Shown: positions 1 through 8,244 of the stretch, in pieces | Numbering within the stretch: position 1 is the first letter of the stretch | How the letters are laid out: every line of letters begins with the position of its first letter | Assembly: GCF_007066085.1 (NCBI RefSeq) | Contig: NZ_CP041405.1 | Location: 5,673,501-5,737,500, forward strand | Direction: 5' to 3' | DNA: 64,000 bases | From: Paenibacillus thiaminolyticus | GTDB taxonomy: Bacteria; Bacillota; Bacilli; Paenibacillales; Paenibacillaceae | Made by a program: the position numbers and the translations under genes | The notes under the pieces: generated by a model | What the model saw: only the letters and a program-made list of their open reading frames with translations | Database searches by the model: none | What the model was told of the DNA's origin: nothing

Positions 1-2
1 CC

Positions 3-494
3 ACAGCATGGGGCAAGCGGATGCGAATGCTTCCTGACAAGCTGGCCGTGACACACATCGCATGCGGGCAGATCGAGGATGTGCGATGCCGATATTATTT
101 ACAGGCGCTGCGCATTGCAGAGGGGGAACCTCAGCTTGCCGTAGGCGAGCCGCTGCTCGGCTGTCCGGTCGTGTGGGTCCATTCCGGTTCCTCATGGTAT
201 GGCAGCGCAGACCTTGACCTCACCCTTGCTCTTCGCCAATCGTTGCAGAAGGCGTTGACGAAGACGGAGGGCGTGGCCTCTTCTTCTGTCATATGGAAGG
301 CGGAGAAGGCGCGAGACATCGCAGTATCCAATAGCGATCCGCTCAAGCATGAGTCATCGATGTTAGCGGCCGTTCAGAGATTGAAGCAGCGCCATCAACG
401 CCTTGAGGTGTTCGATATGCGGAGCGAATCTTTTCTGGGAACGGGACCGTTCGTGATATATGGAGTGCGACTCGGAGAGGAGGATTCCCCTTGA
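3..494 (+). CDS. TOMM (thiazole-containing peptide) maturation protein, C-terminal fragment
   Basis: The reading frame is open to the window edge (no stop between base 3 and the first ATG at 21), so this is the 3' end of a longer gene. The visible ~164 residues have no catalytic motif I can name. It ends with the tail GEEDSP, and its stop overlaps the TTG start of the YcaO cyclodehydratase by 4 bases, which indicates translational coupling. In Bacillus and Paenibacillus heterocycloanthracin-type clusters, a ThiF-like 'thiazole-containing bacteriocin maturation protein' sits directly upstream of the fused cyclodehydratase. The assignment rests on that gene order plus general similarity. Its role would be in leader recognition or heterocycle formation on a ribosomal precursor peptide. 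Function is an inference from context; the rest of the protein lies outside the window. Confidence 0.6.
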   Translation, partial: TAWGKRMRMLPDKLAVTHIACGQIEDVRCRYYLQALRIAEGEPQLAVGEPLLGCPVVWVHSGSSWYGSADLDLTLALRQSLQKALTKTEGVASSSVIWKAEKARDIAVSNSDPLKHESSMLAAVQRLKQRHQRLEVFDMRSESFLGTGPFVIYGVRLGEEDSP

Positions 495-2428
495 GTACTG
501 TCGTTATCATTGGGGAGGGGATGCTTGCGGACATGGTGTGCCGACGATTGTCCGGCTTCTCCGTAGCCCGCAGATCGGATTTCAGTGAAGGTATTCCAGA
601 CGGCGCAGAGCTGGTGCTGGTCCTTCAGGAACAAGATAACTCCGACTTGCATCTTGAAGCGGATGCGGCGCTGCGGCCGCTCGGCATTCCTTGGTTATGC
701 GCTTATGTATTTTTGGGAGAAGGGGTGGTCGGGCCGCTCATGCGCCCGGGAACGACCGGATGCTTCCAATGTGCAGAAACGCGGCTCTCATTGGCGGGAA
801 GCAACCGCAAAGAGGTAGAGGAGATGCTGATGAAGCTGGTCACGCCGGATTATGTTCCTGATTTTGCGGCAGAGATATCCCCGGCGGGATTTCGGTATAT
901 GGCGCATATCATCGCGGAGGACACGGAGAAAGTGCTGCGGGGCGTCACAGCGAATGCGGAAGGACACATCTATATAATCAACTTCAGCAATTTGAGCGGC
1001 AGCCTCCATTATGTGCTGCCCAATGGGACTTGTCCGGTCTGCGGCCGCCTGCCGGATGATTCGCCGGAAGCGGCAGAAATAACGCTAAGGCCGTCCCCTA
1101 AGCTTCATAACAGCTACCGCTGCCGATCGATGAGCGAGTTACGGGAGAGCTTGTTCCAGGATTATTGGGACAGCCGCATCGGAATCTTGAATGATAAGAA
1201 GTTCGATCTCGTATCTGCCTTTGCCGGGGCGGCCGTCAATCTTCCACTAGGCTATTATGATGAGGTGACGGGAGGCCGCTCGCATTCGTATGCGGATAGC
1301 CAGCTCGCCGCGATATTGGAGGGGTTGGAGCGATTTTGCGGCACGACGCCCCGCGGCAAGCGAACGGTGGTCTTCGACAGCTATTCCCGGCTTAAGGATA
1401 CGGCGATGGATCCGTCCAAGGCAGGGTTTCATGCGAGGGAGCAATTCGAGCTTCCGGACTTTTCGTTCACGCCGTTCGATCCTGAAGCTCCGATGGAGTG
1501 GGTGTGGGGATATTCGTTCCTGCAGGAACGTCCCATCCTCGTTCCCCATCTGTTAGCCTATTACAGCTTGGGCTACGGAGGGGGCTTTGTCTATGAGACC
1601 TCCAACGGGTGCGCCGTAGGAGGAAGCCTGGAAGAGGCGATTTTGTACGGGATTTTCGAGGTGGTCGAGCGAGATTCCTTCCTGATGACCTGGTATGCGA
1701 GGCTGCCTGTTCCGCGGCTCGATCCTGACTCGTCGGGAGACCGGGAACTGTCGATAATGCTTCATCGCTTGCGGGCGGTCACGGGATATGAGGTGTTGTT
1801 ATACAATACGACGATGGAGAACGGTATTCCGAGCATATGGGCGATAGCGAAGGGAGGAGCGGAGCATCAAGTGAACCTGGTCTGTGCCGCAGGAGCTCAT
1901 CTCGACCCGGTTCGGGCGGCCAAGGGGGCCATACATGAGCTCTCCGGCATCATCTCGATGACGGAAGAGCGATGGAGAAGGCGCAAGCCGGAAGCGGAAT
2001 CCATGTTCAAGGATTCCTTCCAGGTGCAGCAAATGGAGGATCATGCCCTGCTGTACAGCCTGCCGCAAGCGGAGGAAAGACTCCGATTTTTGCTGGACGA
2101 ACGGCGCCCTGTCCGAACCTTCGCTGAGGAGTTCCCCTCCGTGCCGATGCATACCGATTTGACGGATGATTTGCAACAGGTTCTTCAGGTGTTCCACAGC
2201 CTTGAGCTGGATGTTATTGTCGTCGATCAGTCGTCAAGCGAGACGCTCCGCAACGGGCTGCGCTGCGTGAAAGTGCTGATTCCGGGAATGCTGCCGATGA
2301 CGTTCGGACATCATCTGCGCCGGTTGGAGGGCCTTGACAGGATCCTGGAAGTGCCGATGAGGCTTGGGTATGCCAATCGCCGGCTGACGCCGCAGGAGCT
2401 TAATCCTTATCCGCATCCGTTCCCGTAA
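491..2428 (+). CDS. TOMM precursor leader-binding / YcaO cyclodehydratase fusion
   Basis: A 645-residue fusion of an E1-like leader-binding (C) domain and an ATP-dependent YcaO (D) domain, which together cyclodehydrate Cys/Ser/Thr of a precursor peptide to azolines. Residues 1-200 carry the structural zinc tetracysteine as two CxxC pairs (Cys91/94 and Cys181/184). The YcaO part (about 210-645) shows the ATP/Mg motifs ILEGLER (Glu277, Glu280, Arg281) and EVVER (Glu390, Glu393, Arg394). It ends in the proline-rich PYPHPFP, the C-terminal PxPxP signature of azoline-forming YcaO proteins. The start is TTG at 491, 8 bases after GGAGAGGAGG and overlapping the previous stop. No Cys-rich precursor gene is visible downstream, so the precursor is presumably upstream of the window or unlinked. 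Family assignment is secure; the natural product is unknown. Confidence 0.92.
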   Translation: MSTVVIIGEGMLADMVCRRLSGFSVARRSDFSEGIPDGAELVLVLQEQDNSDLHLEADAALRPLGIPWLCAYVFLGEGVVGPLMRPGTTGCFQCAETRLSLAGSNRKEVEEMLMKLVTPDYVPDFAAEISPAGFRYMAHIIAEDTEKVLRGVTANAEGHIYIINFSNLSGSLHYVLPNGTCPVCGRLPDDSPEAAEITLRPSPKLHNSYRCRSMSELRESLFQDYWDSRIGILNDKKFDLVSAFAGAAVNLPLGYYDEVTGGRSHSYADSQLAAILEGLERFCGTTPRGKRTVVFDSYSRLKDTAMDPSKAGFHAREQFELPDFSFTPFDPEAPMEWVWGYSFLQERPILVPHLLAYYSLGYGGGFVYETSNGCAVGGSLEEAILYGIFEVVERDSFLMTWYARLPVPRLDPDSSGDRELSIMLHRLRAVTGYEVLLYNTTMENGIPSIWAIAKGGAEHQVNLVCAAGAHLDPVRAAKGAIHELSGIISMTEERWRRRKPEAESMFKDSFQVQQMEDHALLYSLPQAEERLRFLLDERRPVRTFAEEFPSVPMHTDLTDDLQQVLQVFHSLELDVIVVDQSSSETLRNGLRCVKVLIPGMLPMTFGHHLRRLEGLDRILEVPMRLGYANRRLTPQELNPYPHPFP

Positions 2429-2537
2429 GCGATGGTGGAAGCCCCACCGGATAGCGGGCAATGTGAGCTGATGCGGCACACACTCTCTTGACTCCTCCGT
2501 TGACAAGCGATTGAGCTATGGACAACGGTGGGGATTC

Positions 2538-2565
2538 CGCCTCCCTGACCGCGGTCAGGGAGGCG
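2538..2565. repeat. 28-bp perfect palindrome
   Basis: Arms CGCCTCCCTGACCG and CGGTCAGGGAGGCG meet with no spacer, giving a perfect 28-base palindrome about 110 bases after the YcaO gene. It can form a cruciform or act as a dimeric protein site. It is not followed by a T-run, so it is not a typical terminator. Confidence 0.7.
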
Positions 2566-2593
2566 CCTACTCCCAATTTGGGCAACGATCGGA

Positions 2594-2617
2594 ACATGCC
2601 AGCCATGGCATGTTTTT
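2594..2617 (+). terminator. Rho-independent terminator of the TOMM operon
   Basis: An 8-bp perfect stem (ACATGCCA / TGGCATGT) with a 4-base loop is followed by a run of T. It lies ~165 bases after the YcaO stop and is the first clear terminator on the + strand. Confidence 0.65.
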
Positions 2618-2648
2618 GGCGTGTGGACGATGCCGCTTAGGCCGATGC

Positions 2649-2911
2649 TCACCGCTGTGTCTCCATCGCCAGCCCAATGTCCCGCATCGGATTGACACCA
2701 TGCACCATTTCCTCCTCCGATAGGCGTGGGAAATAAAAGTATGCGCCGTAACGGATGGAGCCGGAGGGGCCGCTATTTCCCGGCTCGACGGCAGTCTCTT
2801 GTCTATCACGAGCACGCCCGAGGCAATACAGTCGCGAATGGCATAATAGAGCGCGAGGCGCTTGGTAGGATACTTTTGGGTGTAGATATGGTAAGGTATA
2901 TGAAATTGCAT
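2649..2911 (-). pseudogene. Decayed MocR/PdxR-type GntR regulator, N-terminal remnant
   Basis: On the minus strand, the first ~48 residues from 2911 read as a GntR winged-helix start (…KRLALYYAIRDCIASG… then RLPSSREIA), typical of MocR regulators. The frame then breaks. A second frame (about 2652-2756) carries GAYFYFPRLSEEEMVHG, resembling a later MocR segment, before a stop. Most of the usual ~460 residues, including the aminotransferase-like domain, are gone. MocR genes are often divergent from PNPOx-family genes such as the one at 2965, which supports the reading. It is a remnant, not a functional gene. Confidence 0.6.
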
Positions 2912-2964
2912 GTCGGGATCCTAAATAAAGAGATGTCAGGGCGAAGCCGGAGGGAGAAGAGCGT

Positions 2965-3594
2965 ATGCGCAGACAAGAATTTGAAATGATGGACAGGGAG
3001 GAGACGGAACAATTTTTACAGGAGATGAGCTTCGGCATACTGGGAACGATCCATCCGGATGGCTGGCCTGAGCTTACTCCGCTTAATTTTGTTTATCATA
3101 AGGAGTGTTTGTATTTCCATGGCAGCGTGGCCGGACAAAAAATGAAAAATATAAAAGCCGACCAGAGAGTGACGTTTGCCGTAGCCAAAGAATACGCCAT
3201 CGTTCCGTCCTATTTCACGGATCCGGAGCTGGCCTGCCCGGCGACCGCTTTTTTTAAGTCCGTGCTTATTAAGGGGCATGCGGAAATTTTGACGGATCTT
3301 ACGGAAAAAGCGGAGGCGTTATCAGCATTTATGCGCAAGCTTCAGCCGGAAGGGGGCTATGTGCCGATCGATCCGGAAGACCCGGCTTATACCGGGCGGA
3401 TCAAAAGCACCTCCGTTGTTCGGATCACGGTTCATGACCTGTCAGCCAAGTATAAATTCGGGCAAAACATGAAGCCGTCCGCTTACGAAAAAGTCACCGC
3501 GGGCTTGCTTGAGCGGGATAAGGGGCTGGACCGGGATACGGTGGTCCTGATGGAAGCCTTGTGTCCGCATCATCGAAAAAATGGCGGCGACTAA
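2965..3594 (+). CDS. Pyridoxamine 5'-phosphate oxidase-family flavoprotein
   Basis: A 209-residue protein with an FMN-binding split-barrel fold. The start MDREETEQFLQEMSFGILGTIHPDGWPELTPLNFV is characteristic of the PNPOx/NimA-like family: an N-terminal helix, then the first barrel strands with the GxPxxxPxNF pattern. A later strand (VLIKGHAEILTD) matches the family. Such proteins bind flavin or deazaflavin cofactors, and some reduce nitroaromatic compounds; the substrate cannot be read from sequence. ATG at 2965 is preceded by GGAGGGAGAAGAG. It is divergent from the decayed MocR regulator, which probably once controlled it. No terminator with a T-run follows, but a long hairpin sits at 3646-3688. 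Confidence 0.8.
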   Translation: MRRQEFEMMDREETEQFLQEMSFGILGTIHPDGWPELTPLNFVYHKECLYFHGSVAGQKMKNIKADQRVTFAVAKEYAIVPSYFTDPELACPATAFFKSVLIKGHAEILTDLTEKAEALSAFMRKLQPEGGYVPIDPEDPAYTGRIKSTSVVRITVHDLSAKYKFGQNMKPSAYEKVTAGLLERDKGLDRDTVVLMEALCPHHRKNGGD

Positions 3595-3645
3595 GAAATA
3601 AGCAAGGCGGAGGGAAACGGATAAACCGATACAAAGATGCCTACT

Positions 3646-3688
3646 ACCCGGCAGATAATCCGCTACGGACGGATTGGTCTTGCCGGGT
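3646..3688. repeat. Long imperfect hairpin in the gap after the PNPOx-family gene
   Basis: ACCCGGCA pairs with TGCCGGGT, and inside it AATCCG pairs with CGGATT. There is no T-run, so it is not an obvious terminator. The rest of 3595-3798 shows no supported gene. Confidence 0.5.
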
Positions 3689-3798
3689 ACGTGCGTTGCA
3701 CACTCATCCGTATGCGAACCTGCAGTAGAATCGTAGAACAAATCTTAATTATTCCGTCCGTCGAACCAGAAAGAGATTCAATCTGTTACAATAGGAGT

Positions 3799-3867
3799 AT
3801 TGTTAAAGTTATACAGGGAGTGGGATACATATTCAATGACGAATACAATCCGAAGTTTTCGATTTAA
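3799..3867 (+). pseudogene. Possible C-terminal remnant of an OmpR-type response regulator
   Basis: One frame reads IVKVIQGVGYIF and then runs 10 codons to a stop at 3865-3867. The pattern I-x-T-V-x-G-V-G-Y-x-F is the conserved end of the winged-helix domain of OmpR-family regulators. It overlaps the start of the kinase gene, as regulator-kinase pairs often do. Nothing recognisable of the receiver domain lies upstream, so if the reading is right the regulator has been deleted. The match is short, so confidence is modest. Confidence 0.4.
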
Positions 3868-4948
3868 AATGGTTTTATTTTTTGGGTTGAGCATGCTTTT
3901 ATCCGGCGTGCTTTCCTTTATGCTCTATAAAATCCTCCAACTCTATTATCTTTCGGTCAAATTTGAATACCCGCGATTGACCCGGATTCGGTACTTCATG
4001 AGAGAGATTGGGGATTTCAACTGCTTTTTGCTTGTTTTTATTCCGCTCTCGTTGTTGTTGTTCTTTCTCCTGACCCGACGTTATATTGCTTATTTTCGCG
4101 TCATTTCCAACGGAATCAATCAGCTGGCGAAGGGCGACTTCAACAGCCGCATCGAGATTCCATCCAAGGATGAGCTCGGGGGTCTTGCGCGAGACGTCAA
4201 TCTGGCAAGCGCAAAGCTGCAGCAAGCTTTGGAAAGGGGAGATTTCGCGGAAAACAGCAAGGAGCAAGCGGTTTTGAATTTGATCAATGATTTGCGTACG
4301 CCGCTGACCTCTGCGATGAGCCATTTGGACTTGATTCTTCAGGACGAACAGATGTCTGGCGCACAAATGAGACATTATGCGACCAATGCGATGACGAAGT
4401 CTCAACGGCTGGATAAGCTCATTGATGAATTAGACGAAATTATGAGATTGACTTACGGCAAGGTTATAATCGACGAAAAAACAGTCGATCTGAGCGAGCT
4501 TCTCATCCGATCGAATGAGCAATTATCACCGTTGTTCCAGAAAAACCGGCTCAAAATGCGCATGAATGTGACTCCTCATGTCATGGTACAGGGGGATGGA
4601 GAACTGTTGGCGCGTGTATTTGAAAACGTGCTGACGAATGCTGCCCGGTATGGCAAAAAGGGCGTGTTCATCGATATTCATTGCGGTATTGATGCAAGCG
4701 ATGCTGTTGTTCAAGTGGTTACTTATGGAGACGGCATTCCCCCGGAGGAGCTGCCGCATATTTTCGATATCTCTTACAACCGCGATAAAGCGCAAACGGA
4801 TTCGGAGGAGGATACCGGTCTTGGCTTATACATTGCTAAAAATATTGTGACCCAGCATCAAGGCACCATTGCAGCCCAGAGCAATGTCATTCGTACGCTT
4901 ATTGAAGTCCGTCTTCCGCTGACAGACGCGCCTGAGGCTCCTCATTAA
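3836..4948 (+). CDS. HAMP sensor histidine kinase with Asn in place of the phosphoacceptor His
   Basis: A 370-residue membrane sensor of VanS-like architecture: two membrane segments (about 12-38 and 62-80), a HAMP linker (about 82-135), a dimerisation helix, and an ATPase domain. The ATPase boxes look intact: N-box VFENVLTNAARYG, G1 GDGIP and G2 GLGLYIAKNI. The H-box reads LINDLRTPLTS where LxHDLRTPLTS is expected, so residue 151 is Asn (codon AAT at 4286-4288). Autophosphorylation in the usual way should be impossible. The cognate regulator appears to be only a remnant. ATG 3836 is chosen because it starts just before the basic/membrane segment; a TTG at 3800 in frame, 2 bases after AGGAG, is an alternative. 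It may be a pseudokinase or a gene in early decay. Confidence 0.8.
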   Translation: MTNTIRSFRFKMVLFFGLSMLLSGVLSFMLYKILQLYYLSVKFEYPRLTRIRYFMREIGDFNCFLLVFIPLSLLLFFLLTRRYIAYFRVISNGINQLAKGDFNSRIEIPSKDELGGLARDVNLASAKLQQALERGDFAENSKEQAVLNLINDLRTPLTSAMSHLDLILQDEQMSGAQMRHYATNAMTKSQRLDKLIDELDEIMRLTYGKVIIDEKTVDLSELLIRSNEQLSPLFQKNRLKMRMNVTPHVMVQGDGELLARVFENVLTNAARYGKKGVFIDIHCGIDASDAVVQVVTYGDGIPPEELPHIFDISYNRDKAQTDSEEDTGLGLYIAKNIVTQHQGTIAAQSNVIRTLIEVRLPLTDAPEAPH

Positions 4949-5016
4949 TGTTCCTTTTTACAGACGTTCTGCAAGCTGCCCATAGAAACCCTCGCAGGCG
5001 GGTTCCGGGTTGCGGC

Positions 5017-5045
5017 TTGACAAGAACGCCGCTCCATTCTATAAT
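5017..5045 (+). promoter_or_regulatory. Consensus sigma-A promoter of the tetR-type gene
   Basis: TTGACA (5017-5022), a 17-base spacer and TATAAT (5040-5045), both hexamers perfect. The predicted start of transcription falls inside the adjacent operator, which fits autorepression. Confidence 0.85.
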
Positions 5046-5060
5046 CTAACCAGTTAGTTA
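5046..5060. promoter_or_regulatory. TetR operator, copy 1
   Basis: CTAACCAGTTAGTTA contains the inverted repeat CTAAC-CA-GTTAG, directly after the -10 box. A close relative lies at 5773-5791 beyond the regulator gene. Confidence 0.7.
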
Positions 5061-5087
5061 CTTTTGGCTGAATGGAGTTTTTTGGTC

Positions 5088-5750
5088 ATGACGGAAAGAA
5101 AGAAAAGGACGTATGATGCGGCAAGAACGAAGGAGATCATTTTGGACGCCGCAGAACAAATATTTGCCGAGCTTGGATATTCTGCTACGCGAATCGATGC
5201 GATCGCAAGTGCGGCTGGATATAATAAGAGCCTTATTTATCAATATTTTCAGGATAAGCTGGGGCTTTATACTGAAGTCGTCAAACGGGCCGATCGGCTG
5301 GGAAATCAAATGTTCCAAGAGGCAGCGGGTGATTTGCTGTCGGATGAGACTACGCTCTCGGATCCTGCCAAATTCAAGCGGTTGCTTGAAGAAGTGATCA
5401 CCAGTTCATATCAGTTCATGTCCGAGCACCCCAGTTACTTAAAAATCTACTCCTGGGAAGCCGCGGAGGAGTGGAAGACATGGAAAAAAATCTCGTACTC
5501 CCCGGACGATATTTTTCAATTTTATAAGCTGGCGCAAAGGGCAAAAGAGAACGGCATCATTCGTCAGGATTTGGATGCGATGATGGTTCCGATCGTGATG
5601 ATGAATGCAGTCATTCCATTTGTGCAGTCCTATAGAAGACTCAACAATATGCTGGATGATGACCTGGAATGGACGATGTCGCAGGAACGCTTCCGAGAAC
5701 AGATTGTAACATTCGTGACGCATGGAGTAATGGAGCCGTCCCTAATCTAG
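5088..5750 (+). CDS. TetR/AcrR-family transcriptional repressor
   Basis: A 220-residue TetR-family protein. The N-terminal helix-turn-helix is clear: ILDAAEQIFAELG, then SATRIDAIASAAG, then SLIYQYFQDKLGLY (roughly residues 16-60). The C-terminal ligand domain is variable, and its ligand cannot be predicted. ATG 5088 is preferred over the in-frame TTG at 5064, because GGAG lies 10 bases upstream and the protein then begins with the usual basic stretch MTERKKR. Matching operators lie in its own promoter and ahead of the downstream short-chain dehydrogenase, so it probably represses both genes. Confidence 0.88.
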   Translation: MTERKKRTYDAARTKEIILDAAEQIFAELGYSATRIDAIASAAGYNKSLIYQYFQDKLGLYTEVVKRADRLGNQMFQEAAGDLLSDETTLSDPAKFKRLLEEVITSSYQFMSEHPSYLKIYSWEAAEEWKTWKKISYSPDDIFQFYKLAQRAKENGIIRQDLDAMMVPIVMMNAVIPFVQSYRRLNNMLDDDLEWTMSQERFREQIVTFVTHGVMEPSLI

Positions 5751-5772
5751 GGGCGTCCTTTTATCCCTATTT

Positions 5773-5791
5773 CTAACCAACTGGTTAGTTA
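5773..5791. promoter_or_regulatory. TetR operator, copy 2 (before the SDR gene)
   Basis: CTAACCAACTGGTTAGTTA holds a near-perfect inverted repeat (CTAACCA-N2-TGGTTAG) and shares the CTAACCA…TTAGTTA pattern with the site at 5046-5060. It lies between the repressor and the SDR gene. A further small palindrome, ATGATAACTATCAT, is at 5853-5866. Confidence 0.7.
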
Positions 5792-5886
5792 AAAGCTCGG
5801 CGAAAGGAGTGATGCTTGGCATCAAGTCGCGTACATTCATGTCGGAAGCAGAATGATAACTATCATATCGATCAAAGGAGATTATT

Positions 5887-6633
5887 ATGAAGAGATTTGA
5901 GCAGAAAGTTGTCATCGTCACCGGCGGAGCCAGCGGGATTGGGGCTGCGGCAGTCAGACTATTTGCCGAAGAGGGAGCGAAGGTTGTTATCGCGGATTGT
6001 TCCGAACAAGGGCAAGGATTGTCCAATGAATTACATGCAGACGGCTTTGATTCCTATTTTATTCATACGGACGTATCCAAAGAAGTTGACGTAATCCGAA
6101 TGGTCGATCAGACCGTTCAGAGATATGGCAGGCTGGACGTATTGTTTGCATGCGCCGGCATCGCAAGTGATGGACCCACGGATCAGGTCGATTATGAGGA
6201 TTGGCAGCGTACGATTGATATTAACTTGTCCGGCGTGTTTCTCTGCAACAAGCATGCCATCCAGCAAATGTTGAAGCAGGACAGCAAAGGCGCTATCGTC
6301 AATTGCGGATCTGTCAACAGTCATGTCGGCAAAGCGAGAGTCTCTGCCTATGCTTCGGCGAAAGGCGGCGTGAAGCTGTTGACCAAATCGACGGCCGTCG
6401 CTTATGCAGCGAGAGGCATTCGCGTCAATGCGGTATGTCCCGGATATATCGATACGCCTATGATGCGGGGGCTTGGCGAGGAGGTGACCAATTATTTGGT
6501 CGGACTTCATCCGATGGGAAGAGCGGGTCGGCCGGAAGAGGTGGCGAAAGCGGTTCTGTTCTTAGCCAGCGACGACGCCTCCTTCATTACGGGCACAACT
6601 TTGCTCGTGGATGGAGGATATACAGCGGTATAA
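5887..6633 (+). CDS. Short-chain dehydrogenase/reductase (SDR) family oxidoreductase
   Basis: A 248-residue classical SDR. The Rossmann nucleotide motif TGGASGIG is at residues 12-19, the structural CAG is near 89-91, and the catalytic triad is Ser142, Tyr155 and Lys159 (YASAK). The C-terminal PGYIDTPM and the ending GTTLLVDGGYTAV are typical. It oxidises or reduces a hydroxyl/keto group with NAD(P); the substrate is unknown. The ribosome binding site AAAGGAGATTATT precedes ATG 5887. Its position after the TetR gene and operator copy 2 suggests repression by that TetR protein and induction by a substrate-like ligand. Its terminator has been split by an insertion sequence. Confidence 0.9.
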   Translation: MKRFEQKVVIVTGGASGIGAAAVRLFAEEGAKVVIADCSEQGQGLSNELHADGFDSYFIHTDVSKEVDVIRMVDQTVQRYGRLDVLFACAGIASDGPTDQVDYEDWQRTIDINLSGVFLCNKHAIQQMLKQDSKGAIVNCGSVNSHVGKARVSAYASAKGGVKLLTKSTAVAYAARGIRVNAVCPGYIDTPMMRGLGEEVTNYLVGLHPMGRAGRPEEVAKAVLFLASDDASFITGTTLLVDGGYTAV

Positions 6634-6640
6634 GGTAAAA

Positions 6641-6654
6641 AGCACCCTGGAGGG
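6641..6654 (+). terminator. Left half of the SDR terminator, with left target duplication
   Basis: The sequence preceding the IS ends in AAAAAGCACCCTGGAGGG. Joined to the right flank (8298 onward) it rebuilds GCACCC-TGGA-GGGTGC followed by TTTTTT, a perfect Rho-independent terminator. CCCTGGAGGG at 6645-6654 is repeated at 8298-8307 as the 10-bp target duplication. The terminator is therefore interrupted. Confidence 0.8.
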
Positions 6655-6697
6655 CAATGTCATTAAGATAAGGCGTGGAAACCATAATCAAGCACAA

Positions 6698-6735
6698 GAG
6701 CAGGTTATCGAAAAGATAGCCCGCTCTTTTTTTGA
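6698..6735 (+). terminator. Terminator-like hairpin inside the left end of the IS
   Basis: A stem built from GAGCAGGTTATC and GATAGCCCGCTC with a short loop, followed by a T-run. It lies upstream of the transposase start, where it would stop transcripts entering from the SDR gene. Confidence 0.65.
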
Positions 6736-6807
6736 AAGAAAATCAAGACTTAACAGGTAGATGGATATGTGTGGCGAAGACCCTTGAAACACGAGGAGGC
6801 CACGTCC

Positions 6808-8127
6808 ATGAATGAGTATGCGAATTCGCTAAAAAAAACGCTGACATCCCTCATACGAGAAATGGCAGCCGCACCAGCTCCTTATGTCAAAAACCCTGAA
6901 AAAGATTTTACCCGAAAGAAAAAGCTGCCCTTTGAAACGGTGATGCAACTCCTGATCTCCATGGGAGGGAACAGCCTATATAAGGAACTTTGGAATCACA
7001 AGGCTATGACGTAAACACCGCAACCACTTCCGCTTTTGTCCAACAGAGGAATAAAGTGCTGCCGTCTGCTGTGGAATTCTTGTTTCACGCATTTACGCAA
7101 TCGGTTACGGATATCAAGGACTACCGAGGGTATCGGCTACTTGCCGTTGACGGTTCGGATTTGCATATCGCAACTGACTCTGCGGACACGGACACCTATT
7201 TTCAAAGTCAACCGAACACGAAAGGCTATAACCTTCTGCATTTGAACGCTGCCTATGACTTGTGCAACAGACTGTACGTGGATGCCATTGTTCAGCCACG
7301 AAGGTTATGCAACGAGGGAAGGGCGCTGGCTGCTATGGTTCACCGTTCTCCAATCAAGGGCAAAACCATTGTGATTGCCGATAGAGGTTATGAAAGTTAC
7401 AACAATTTCGCGCATCTTGAACGCAAAGGGTGGAACTATGTCATACGGGTAAAGGATTTGGATTCCAATGGTATTCTTTCGGGCTTGCGTTTGCCCTCTA
7501 GCGGAGAGTTTGATAGGAACGTTCATCTGACACTCACCAAAACAAACCAAAGAGGTCAAGGCTAATCCCGAGATTTACAAGTTCGTTCCTTCCACGTCAA
7601 CCTTTGATTTTTTGGATTTGCATGAGAACTTGTTTTACCCGATTTCCTTTCGGGTGGTTCGTTTCGTCCTGCCGAGTGGCGCTTTTGAGACCGTCATTAC
7701 GAATCTTACCGCCACGGATTTCCCACCGGGTGAAATCATGTCAATGTATAACATGCGATGGGGCATTGAAACCTCATTCCGGGCATTAAAGTACACTGTC
7801 GGTCTGACGAATTTTCATGCAAAGAAACGAGAGTCCATCACCCAGGAGATATTCGCAAGAATGATCCTGTACAATTTCGCTGAAATGATAACCTCGCACG
7901 TCGTCATTTCCCAAATGGAGAAACGGCACCCCTATCAAGTTAACTTCACGGTTGCCGTTCACGTGTGTAGACACTTCCTGCGCTCAAGGGACGATGAACC
8001 CCCGCCTGATGTTGAAGCGCTGATTCGCAAAAACATTTTGCCGATTCGACCCATTCGCCCAGGGCAGCAGAATACGCGCAAAATACGCTACAAATCAGTG
8101 GTTAGCTTCGTCTATAGAGTAGCATAA
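6808..8127 (+). pseudogene. IS4-family DDE transposase, two frameshifts
   Basis: Three frames together give a ~440-residue transposase. Segment 1 (6808-7014; start ATGAATGAG after AGGAGG) carries the N-terminal part ending …GGNSLYKELWN. Segment 2 (about 6990-7565) has the first Asp in LLAVDGSDLHI and the second in IVIADRGYES. Segment 3 (about 7555-8127) has the signature YNMRWGIETSFRALK, which fits the IS4 Y-(2)-R-(3)-E-(6)-K motif exactly. The reading frame shifts near 7000 and near 7555. The conserved residues are retained, so decay is recent. Confidence 0.88.
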
Positions 8128-8213
8128 TTTGTTTCATATGAACATTTTTTTAAGCGGATCATCCCTCCGCTTTGTTTGCTGTACACTTTTTTCCTTGCTT
8201 GTATACAAAAAAG

Positions 8214-8244
8214 AAACGGCACAGGGCTTTTTCCCATGCCGTTT
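8214..8244. repeat. Hairpin in the right end of the IS
   Basis: AAACGGCA and TGCCGTTT form an 8-bp stem, and GGG/CCC pair inside around a CTTTTT loop. The remaining sequence between 8128 and 8297 is IS right end with no other feature seen. Confidence 0.55.
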
